Positions 17,573 to 24,192 of a DNA stretch of 64,000 nt are shown in pieces (position 1 is the stretch's first letter; every line of letters begins with the position of its first letter). The DNA comes from Okeania sp. KiyG1. Lineage in GTDB: Bacteria > Cyanobacteriota > Cyanobacteriia > Cyanobacteriales > Microcoleaceae. A program made the position numbers and the translations under genes. Where the stretch lies: NCBI RefSeq assembly GCF_014132355.1, contig NZ_BLZO01000115.1, forward strand, positions 18,584 to 82,583, read 5' to 3'. Under the pieces are notes generated by a model. The model did not search any database and was not told the origin of the DNA. It worked only from the letters and a program-made list of their open reading frames with translations.

Positions 17573-17757
17573 ATATCATGTCCGTTTGAATACTTATAAA
17601 TCAGGGAGTAGGGAGTAGGGACCCACCCCTAACCCCTCCGGTGGAGGGGAAAAAGGGAGTAGGGAGTAGGGAGTAGGTATGGAGGGAAAATATAGAGATT
17701 TGCCCTCGCTTGTGACAGGATAGTTTTTTTCATCACGCTCTTATCCGGACATGATAT
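17573..17757. repeat. MITE-like element, ATATCATGTCCGG family, copy 1
   Basis: ATATCATGTCCGTTTG at the left and TCCGGACATGATAT at the right form terminal inverted repeats. The inside carries GGGAGTA heptads and GGTGGAGGGG low-complexity DNA. Related copies are at 22713-22865 and 61939-62167. It ends nine bases before the stop of the HTH-ATPase gene. Confidence 0.75.
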
Positions 17758-17765
17758 TAGCTGAA

Positions 17766-19091
17766 TTAAACCGTATTTTCTTCTTGTTGGTATTGACCAG
17801 CAAAATAAAGACGATACATTTGACAGGAGGGGTAAGCGCGATCGCCGTCTAATTTGATGAGTCCCATACTTTCTAGTTTATAAGTCACAATTGGGTTTAA
17901 CTTGACGCTTTCGCTCGTCATTACCACCTGATGAAGTGCTGCTGATAGTGTTGGTTTTTTTTGTATGATTTCCCAGTGATGGCGTAAGATACCACCATAA
18001 ATTCCTCCTTGAGTAGGAGCTTGTTGTAACAATGTTTCTAATGTTATTTGTGCTTGAGCCAAATGGTAGAGAGCAATACGCACTAAATAAGGATGTCCTC
18101 CCACCATTGCCATCAACTGCTTAACTCTATCTCCTTCTGTCCAGTTTAGTCCGTGTCTGGTTACTAAATCTTGAATTTGCTTGAAATTAAATTCAGGCAG
18201 CTTTATCGGCAATCCTATATTAAATGGAGATTGATTAATATCTAGGGATATATACACTTCTGTAGAATGAACTACAACTAAACGCAGTTTTTGAAATAGG
18301 GTACTTTGCCTTGCTTGTTCGTGCCAAGATCGCAGCAGGGGTAAAAATTCTTCAGCGATGTCCGGATGTTCAAAAACTAAATTAATTTCGTTTAAGACCA
18401 AAACGATAGGGGTGTCTACTTGCCCTAATAAATACCCTTCAAAATAAATCCCGCAACTTACTTTACTACCCATCTCCTCGTCCCAATATTCGTCTAGGAG
18501 AGGTTGTAGTTGTAGCTGGCGAGCTATATTCGCACAAAACCAGCGTAAGAATTTATTTAAGTGGGCATAAACGGCCTTATCTGCTTCCTGAAAGTCTATT
18601 TTTACTATTTTGTAGCTCTGTTGTTGAGCAAAAGCCATAATTCTAAGCAGCAGAGAACTTTTTCCCATTTTCCGAGGTGCTTGAATGCGAGTAACACTCC
18701 CAGGTTTAAGAATTTCATTGCAGCTCAGTTGTTCCATCGGGGGACGGTCGATATAAAAATGAGAATCTAGGGGGACTGGGCCGTTGGGGTAGGGAGGCGA
18801 CTTGTCCGGGTTGGCATCTCTGAACTGAGGGGTTTCCGGATTAAAGTTGCTTGTCTGGGATGGCACATCAAAATCTAAATCAGCGATTTCTCTCCACGAG
18901 AGCATCAATTTATTAGACAGTTCTTCAAAAGTCGTAAAGTCAACAGGTTTACCTGTGAGGAAATTGCTGACTGTGGCCAAAGCCAAGCCGACATCCTCAG
19001 CCAAAGCTCGCTGGCTGGGAAAGCCATTACGCCTGACTGCTAGTTTAACTGTTTCAATGCACCCTTGACGAACTTTAAGTGACCTTGGCAT
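17766..19091 (-). CDS. HTH-domain AAA-like ATPase
   Basis: A 441-residue protein with an N-terminal helix-turn-helix region (residues about 12-75, including NGFPSQRALAEDVGLALATV and SNFLTGKPVDF), then a linker rich in Pro, then an AAA_35-like ATPase domain (residues about 105-400). Walker A is APRKMGKSSLLLRI. The Walker B position reads IVLVLNEINLVFE, with Asn where Asp is expected (the two WD40 paralogues have IDE), so ATP hydrolysis may be altered. The C-terminus has a winged-helix feel (GIYGGILRHHW, LIKLDGDRAYPSCQMYRLYF). Such proteins are common in cyanobacteria and may be conflict or signalling components. It is encoded close to, but separately from, the WD40 ATPase. Confidence 0.85.
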   Translation of the reverse strand: MPRSLKVRQGCIETVKLAVRRNGFPSQRALAEDVGLALATVSNFLTGKPVDFTTFEELSNKLMLSWREIADLDFDVPSQTSNFNPETPQFRDANPDKSPPYPNGPVPLDSHFYIDRPPMEQLSCNEILKPGSVTRIQAPRKMGKSSLLLRIMAFAQQQSYKIVKIDFQEADKAVYAHLNKFLRWFCANIARQLQLQPLLDEYWDEEMGSKVSCGIYFEGYLLGQVDTPIVLVLNEINLVFEHPDIAEEFLPLLRSWHEQARQSTLFQKLRLVVVHSTEVYISLDINQSPFNIGLPIKLPEFNFKQIQDLVTRHGLNWTEGDRVKQLMAMVGGHPYLVRIALYHLAQAQITLETLLQQAPTQGGIYGGILRHHWEIIQKKPTLSAALHQVVMTSESVKLNPIVTYKLESMGLIKLDGDRAYPSCQMYRLYFAGQYQQEENTV

Positions 19092-19284
19092 AGCTCCTCA
19101 ACCTAACTACTATATATACTTTACCATTGATTCACTAAAAGTCAGTAACAAGTCAGATATTCTCAGGCGATAAGTCAGTATGCAGTGAAATTTAATGAAT
19201 ATATGAGGTTCAAAGAAGTCGAGCTTGATGCTCAACAAAACTGAACTCTGTTGTTTGTAATGAAGTAATAAGGAATTTTCTCAA

Positions 19285-19602
19285 ATGGCTGTATCAACAA
19301 TGACTGTATCAACAATGCCAGTATTAAAAGAAGGAGATAGTGGAGATAGTGTTCGGTTTCTTGAACAATTGTTATCCTCAATCTATTGGTTTGGTCTCCA
19401 ACAAGGTAGACCATCTCTGATTACAAGTAACGTGAGATTTAATGCCAACTACGATAGTCAATGCCAACAAATAGTAACTGAGTTTCAGGAAAATTATAAC
19501 GCTACTTTTCCTTTTCCATCGCCTGATATTACAGTAGATGGAGTGGTAGGTCCTGAAACATGGAAAGCATTAGGTGATGCTATCTTCAAATACACCTATT
19601 AA
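19285..19602 (+). CDS. Single-domain peptidoglycan-binding protein
   Basis: A 105-residue protein with one peptidoglycan-binding (PG_binding_1) domain: LKEGDSGDSVRFLEQLL near residue 14, FNANYDSQCQQIVTEFQENY in the middle and VDGVVGPETWKALGD near the end. There is no signal peptide and no catalytic domain. AAGGA lies upstream of the ATG. It is the first of four PG-binding genes in a row but is more divergent than the three that follow and lies outside their 742-bp repeat. Confidence 0.85.
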   Translation: MAVSTMTVSTMPVLKEGDSGDSVRFLEQLLSSIYWFGLQQGRPSLITSNVRFNANYDSQCQQIVTEFQENYNATFPFPSPDITVDGVVGPETWKALGDAIFKYTY

Positions 19603-19740
19603 AACTTAAACACTCTTGTTGCTAAATATCTAGAGATGTAGCAACAAGAATGTACAAACTCTTGGACTAAAGTCCTGGGGTTCCTGACCAAATCGATATA
19701 ATTTCTCATACTCATCTATCCTAATACAGGAGAATTAACA

Positions 19741-20184
19741 ATGACTTTAAGTGTTTCTAGTTCTTTTTCTTTACCAGTTTTACGCAACGGAAGCAACGGT
19801 TCTGATGTAACTCTGATACAACGCCTTCTCAATAATGCTGGCTATGGTTCTTTAGTGGAAGATGGCATCTTTGGTGTTCGCACTGACGCCGCAGTTAAGC
19901 AGTTCCAAAAAGACCGAAGTTTAACAGTGGATGGTATAGTTGGTTCTCAAACTTGGGGAGCTTTACTGCCTCCTACTATTGCTCGGGGTAGCAGCGGTGA
20001 TGATGTTAAACGTCTGCAAATGACCCTGAATGAAATGGGCTATTCTCTAGTTGGAGATGGTATTTTTGGTTCCAACACTGAAGCAGCTGTCAAGGAATTC
20101 CAAAAAAATAGCAGCTTAGAAGTTGATGGCATTGTCGGTCCTTTAACTTGGTATGCTCTGATGAGCATTATGATTCAAGACTAA
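19741..20184 (+). CDS. Two-domain peptidoglycan-binding protein, copy 1
   Basis: A 147-residue protein made of two PG_binding_1 domains (residues about 12-75 and 80-143). Each has the pattern RxGSxGxDVxxLQxxLN, GYxxxxDGIFG, AAVKxFQKxxSLxVDGIVG and TWxALL. There is no N-terminal signal peptide, so export is unclear; it may be carried by a non-classical route or bind wall material after lysis. CAGGAG lies 9-14 bases before the ATG. Copy 1 has GDDVKRLQ at the start of domain 2, where copies 2 and 3 have SDDVERLQ. Confidence 0.9.
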   Translation: MTLSVSSSFSLPVLRNGSNGSDVTLIQRLLNNAGYGSLVEDGIFGVRTDAAVKQFQKDRSLTVDGIVGSQTWGALLPPTIARGSSGDDVKRLQMTLNEMGYSLVGDGIFGSNTEAAVKEFQKNSSLEVDGIVGPLTWYALMSIMIQD

Positions 20185-20210
20185 TGATTTTTAGAAAGTA
20201 CTGGCTTAAC

Positions 20211-20297
20211 CCACGCTCCCGTGTTTAACTGTCCGGTTCGTTCTTCATGGAACTGGCGTTCGCATTCCCAGGAATGTCATTGAGAGCGAGAGCGTGG
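20211..20297 (+). other. Structured intergenic segment in the 742-bp unit
   Basis: The ends CCACGCTC and GAGCGTGG can pair over about 87 bases. Inside lie a hairpin CATTCC/GGAATG and a GTTC/GAAC pair, with GTCAGA/TCTGAC (20299-20320) just outside. An identical copy lies at 20953-21039; after copy 3 of the gene it is missing. It could be a terminator region, a small RNA or mobile-element DNA. Function is unknown. Confidence 0.45.
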
Positions 20298-20482
20298 CAG
20301 TCAGAACTTTAACTCTGACCGATAATGTAGACAAAGGATATTTTAAGCAGGTCAGGTGTTGGCTTGTTTACTTGGAGCGAGCGCAACAAGAATGTACAAA
20401 CTCTTGGACTAAAGTCCTGGGGTTCCTGACCAAATCGATCTAATTTCTCATACTCATCTATCCTAATACAGGAGAATTAACA

Positions 20483-20926
20483 ATGACTTTAAGTGTTTCT
20501 AGTTCTTTTTCTTTACCAGTTTTACGCAACGGAAGCAACGGTTATAATGTGACTCTGATACAAAGCCTTCTCAATGATGCTGGCTATGGTTCTTTAGTGG
20601 CAGATGGTATCTTTGGTGTTCGCACTGACGCCGCAGTTAAGCAGTTCCAAAAAGACCGAAATTTAACAGTGGATGGTATAGTTGGTTCTCAAACTTGGGA
20701 AGCTTTACTGCCTCCTACTATTGCTCGGGGTAGCAGCAGTGATGATGTTGAACGTCTGCAAATGACCCTGAATGAAATGGGCTATTCTCTAGTTGGAGAT
20801 GGTATTTTTGGTTCCAACACTGAAGCAGCTGTCAAGGAATTCCAAAAAAATAGCAGCTTAGAAGTTGATGGCATTGTCGGTCCTTTAACTTGGTATGCTC
20901 TGATGAGCATTATGATTCAAGACTAA
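20483..20926 (+). CDS. Two-domain peptidoglycan-binding protein, copy 2
   Basis: A 147-residue near-identical paralogue of the genes at 19741 and 21225. It differs from copy 1 at a few sites, including YNVTLIQSLLNDAG for SDVTLIQRLLNNAG in domain 1, ADG for EDG before IFG, and SQTWEALL for SQTWGALL. Both PG-binding domains are intact. The leader, with the hairpin GGACTAAAGTCC and the CAGGAG ribosome-binding site, is almost unchanged, so the three copies are probably regulated alike. Confidence 0.9.
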   Translation: MTLSVSSSFSLPVLRNGSNGYNVTLIQSLLNDAGYGSLVADGIFGVRTDAAVKQFQKDRNLTVDGIVGSQTWEALLPPTIARGSSSDDVERLQMTLNEMGYSLVGDGIFGSNTEAAVKEFQKNSSLEVDGIVGPLTWYALMSIMIQD

Positions 20927-21224
20927 TGATTTTTAGAAAGTACTGGCTTAACCCACGCTCCCGTGTTTAACTGTCCGGTTCGTTCTTCATGGAACTGGCG
21001 TTCGCATTCCCAGGAATGTCATTGAGAGCGAGAGCGTGGCAGTCAGAACTTTAACTCTGACCGATAATGTAGACAAAGGATATTTTAAGCAGGTCAGGTG
21101 TTGGCTTGTTTACTTGGAGCGAGCGCAACAAGAATGTACAAACTCTTGGACTAAAGTCCTGGGGTTCCTGACCAAATCGATCTAATTTCTCATACTCATC
21201 TATCCTAATACAGGAGAATTAACA

Positions 21225-21668
21225 ATGACTTTAAGTGTTTCTAGTTCTTTTTCTTTACCAGTTTTACGCAACGGAAGCAACGGTTCTGATGTGACTCTGG
21301 TACAACGCCTTCTCAATAATGCTGGCTATGGTTCTTTAGTGGAAGATGGCATCTTTGGTGTTCGCACTGACGCCGCAGTTAAGCAGTTCCAAAAAGACCG
21401 AAATTTAACAGTGGATGGTATAGTTGGTTCTCAAACTTGGGGAGCTTTACTGCCTCCTACTATTGCTCGGGGTAGCAGCAGTGATGATGTTGAACGTCTG
21501 CAAATGATCCTGAATGAAATGGGCTATTCTCTAGTTAGAGATGGTATTTTTGGTTCCAACACTGAAGCAGCTGTCAAGAGATTCCAAAAAAATAGCAGCT
21601 TAGAAGTTGATGGCATTGTCGGTCCTTTAACTTGGTATGCTCTGATGAGCACTATGATTCAAGACTAA
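21225..21668 (+). CDS. Two-domain peptidoglycan-binding protein, copy 3
   Basis: A 147-residue paralogue in the last, incomplete repeat unit. Differences cluster in domain 2: MILNEMG for MTLNEMG, LVRDGIFG for LVGDGIFG, AAVKRFQK for AAVKEFQK, and STMIQD for SIMIQD at the C-terminus. Both domains keep their core motifs. Sequence after the stop (TGATTAACG) departs from the other units within about 10 bases. Confidence 0.9.
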   Translation: MTLSVSSSFSLPVLRNGSNGSDVTLVQRLLNNAGYGSLVEDGIFGVRTDAAVKQFQKDRNLTVDGIVGSQTWGALLPPTIARGSSSDDVERLQMILNEMGYSLVRDGIFGSNTEAAVKRFQKNSSLEVDGIVGPLTWYALMSTMIQD

Positions 21669-21755
21669 TGATTAACGATTTTTAGGTTGTATTATCGCGT
21701 GGGAGTTAACTGCTCCCACTTCTGACTTCAGTTATTCTCACCTATCTTAAATATA

Positions 21756-21845
21756 ACAGGACTTACGCAAAGGCACTATGTATAGAGTTCAGTAACTATT
21801 GGACAATAGTTTTGAGTACTATATATAGCGTATCTGCGTAAGTCT
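21756..21845. repeat. MITE-like element, ACAGGACTTACGCA family, copy 1
   Basis: The left end ACAGGACTTACGCA is mirrored by TGCGTAAGTCT at the right. About 90 bp, with no internal open frame. Five further copies are in this window (30709, 41977, 51007, 61156, 62164), most of which contain a GTAGGGGCGAATGG-type palindrome; this copy does not. Confidence 0.8.
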
Positions 21846-21885
21846 AATATAAAACATTCTAGCGCATTTTAGACCGCTATTAATT

Positions 21886-22110
21886 TACAGCGTTTTCTGT
21901 TGTTATGAGGTACAAAATTTTAGGTTTGAGGGAACAGGGAACAGGGAACAGCGGTGCGACCCCGCGTCGGCGTCAGACGCAAGCGGTCAGACCCCGCGAC
22001 GACGCCAGCTCGCTTGCGGAATGCTGACCAAGAGAGGGAACGCGCACTCCTGTGAGGGAACAGAAAAGAATAAAAACTACTGTACCTCATAGCTTCGGAA
22101 ACTGCTGTAG
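21886..22110. repeat. MITE-like element with TACAGC...GAGGTAC ends, copy 1
   Basis: The left arm TACAGCGTTTTCTGTTG followed by TATGAGGTACA is mirrored by TGTACCTCATA, GAAACTGCTGTA at the right. The inside contains two nested palindromic blocks (GCGGTGCGACCCCGC, GACGACGCCAGCTCGC). A shorter relative is at 32239-32347. It ends six bases before the ATG at 22116. Confidence 0.75.
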
Positions 22111-22115
22111 AAAAC

Positions 22116-22604
22116 ATGACAGACGTAATAAAAGTATTACTTAATTTGCAAATACCAACCATGCTAATTGTGGCAGGACTATTGATTATTATTTTAGGAT
22201 TTGTTACAAAAATAGGTGGTATAATTGAGGTTTAACGAGAACAAAAAAGATTTACTATTCCTATAGGGTTATTTCTTCTAGTGCTTGGTATTGTTCTTAA
22301 CTTTGCATCATCTTCAACTCCAACTACAGATGAAAAATTATCTCCTAATAATTCTAATATTGAACCTACAGTTACATATAATATGAATGAAATAGATAGT
22401 AAGAATAGTTATGCCGAAATAAAGATAGGTAATCAAAATATTAGTGGTACTTTTATTGTCGAAAGATTAACTATTAATTGGGATTACTCAGAATGTCTCC
22501 AATTAACTAATGAATCTGATGTAGGTGGTTTGACTATGGAAGAGTTTAAATACAGTGCTAGTTTAACTCAGAGACTGTTTGTAAAGTTTTGTAATATACA
22601 ATGA
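22116..22604 (+). pseudogene. Two-membrane-segment hypothetical gene with an in-frame stop
   Basis: Reading from the ATG at 22116, a hydrophobic helix (MLIVAGLLIIILGFVTKIG) is followed at codon 40 by TAA, and the same frame then continues REQKRFTIPIGLFLLVLGIV with a second helix and a soluble tail ending FVKFCNIQ. Membrane helix pairs like this are continuous in related genes as I remember them; CAA to TAA would explain the stop. The total is 163 codons. An alternative is a separate product from the GTG at 22281, but it would lose most of helix 2. I do not recognise the family. Confidence 0.55.
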
Positions 22605-22712
22605 TTGACCATTAAACTGTAACAACTTGGTTATTTATCCCAGATTTGTAGGCTGAAATACCCAATTTGCGAGGGGGAAAAACACTTCATAATTCTTTAC
22701 AAACAACCTCTT

Positions 22713-22865
22713 ATATCATGTCCGGATAATTAGTTATAAAAAAACTTTCTCCTTCAACTCCAGTTCTTCTTCTTCTTTCTTCCCTCTTTCCTCCTGACTC
22801 CTGACCCCTGACTCCTGACTCCTCCGTAGTTATTTATTTATCACTGTTCAACCGGACATGATATT
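22713..22865. repeat. MITE-like element, ATATCATGTCCGG family, copy 2
   Basis: ATATCATGTCCGGATAA on the left and CCGGACATGATAT on the right are terminal inverted repeats. The inside is low-complexity (CTCCTGACTC heptads). It has the same ends as 17573-17757 and 61939-62167. From 22866 to 23263 I see nothing coding; 22989-23035 has only a single end-like CCGGACATGA. Confidence 0.75.
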
Positions 22866-23263
22866 AGATGATCAGGAATTCAAATATCCTCCTAATGATG
22901 TAGATAAATACTGAAAACCTAAAATCAATTTCAGTGTTAAACTAAGCAAGCTCATTTCCAGATTGATTCTTTTATAGAACCTGCTCGTTTTCAGAACCGG
23001 ACATGAGATTTTGACCTCATCCGACTTCTCTGTTAAGCGTCCCTTGTCATGGGTACATCCTTAAAATTCCACCTTGGACTTAATGAGTCCATAATGGTTA
23101 ACTGCTTTTGGCGTTGCACAGTGATGAATGATTTGAGATTTTTGATGAATAGGATTTTGGATTCTAGAATTGCTAGAATGATTAATATTCGGTTTTTTTA
23201 GTCAAAGTATAAACCAATTTCTTGCAGTATCATTCGAGAATGTGCAATCCCATTGTTTTGATT

Positions 23264-23899
23264 ATGAATAACAAATTTTTGCTTGCGATTATTCCCTTAT
23301 ATTTTGGCTTTGCTTGTACCTATCCAGCAATGGCCTTAAATAATTTTACTAACATCAAAACTGAACAAAAAAGCTTAGAGGAAAATCAAATTATATTAGC
23401 CGATCGCAAAGATAAATATCGCATTCGATCTCGTCAAAAGGAAGATGAGTACCGACAAAGAAAAAGGCATGAACTACACGAAAGAATCGATCGCAGGATT
23501 AAACGAGAGATGGATAAACCTCATAACCGAAGTCTTCCTAAAGCAGAAAAAGAAAGAATTATTCAAGAAGCTCACGACGACCTAGACCGCAGACTTGACC
23601 GCAAATGGAATACTTTAGAAAATTATCGACTACGAATACGAAAAAGACGCGACAGATACGACCGGGACTATGATTATGGGCGAAGACGCGGCAGATACCA
23701 CCGGAATTATGATTATGGGCGAAGACGTGGCAGATACCACCGGGACTATGATTATGGGCGAAGACGCGACAGGTATGACCGGGATTATGATTCTTATAAC
23801 AGAAATTGTGACTATTATGGCAATTGTCACTACTTTGAAAATCGGCCTAGAAATATTAGAAGAAACATTAGATTCAAATACTATCCCAACCGTAATTAA
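23264..23899 (+). CDS. Secreted Arg/Tyr-rich basic repeat protein
   Basis: A 211-residue protein with a signal peptide (NNKFLLAIIPLYFGFACTY, cleavage near AMA), a highly charged region (residues about 25-125, rich in Arg, Glu and Lys), then 13-residue repeats of the form YDYGRRRGRYHRD (about four, residues 128-180), and a short Tyr/Asn/Cys tail. Function is unknown; the basic, tyrosine-rich tail might bind nucleic acid or polysaccharide, but that is speculation. The frame opens upstream at 23222, but the ATG at 23264 places the signal peptide at the N-terminus and is where the truncated copy at 12555 also begins. Confidence 0.65.
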   Translation: MNNKFLLAIIPLYFGFACTYPAMALNNFTNIKTEQKSLEENQIILADRKDKYRIRSRQKEDEYRQRKRHELHERIDRRIKREMDKPHNRSLPKAEKERIIQEAHDDLDRRLDRKWNTLENYRLRIRKRRDRYDRDYDYGRRRGRYHRNYDYGRRRGRYHRDYDYGRRRDRYDRDYDSYNRNCDYYGNCHYFENRPRNIRRNIRFKYYPNRN

Positions 23900-24192
23900 G
23901 GGAATAGGGAGTAGGGAATAGGGAGTAGAGAGTAGGGGAGTAGGGGAGTGAGGGAGTACGGGAGTAGGAAAAAATATAGTTTTTCTAATCCTGAGTATGT
24001 TGTTAAATAATATCAAATCCGTTTGATTAGATATAAAAAAATTCTCCCATCGTCATAACTACTGAATCTTTGTGATTCTCTCTCATCCTGAGGAGGTCCG
24101 ACTGACTTCCCCTCCTGTGAGGGGAGGGGCGAGGGGTGGGTTGTCTCCTCCTGACTTCTAAATTCTAAATTCTAAATTCTAAATTCTAAATT
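23900..24192. repeat. Intergenic low-complexity repeats
   Basis: GGGAGTA and GGGGAGTAG heptads occupy 23903-23966. The segment 24010-24040 (ATATCAAATCCGTTTGATTA) resembles one end of the ATATCATGTCCGG family. AAATTCT heptamers fill 24157-24200 and reach the stop codon of the SBBP gene. No gene is seen. Confidence 0.7.

Larger units (their letters stand above)
19641..21674 (+). repeat. 742-bp tandem repeat, 2.7 units
   Basis: The sequence from GCAACAAGAATGTACAAACT repeats at 19641, 20383 and 21125, exactly 742 bp apart. Each unit holds a leader, a 147-codon PG-binding gene and (in the first two) a 298-bp intergenic segment. The third unit is cut shortly after its gene. Units differ by only scattered substitutions, so the duplication is recent or kept uniform by gene conversion. 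Confidence 0.95.
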
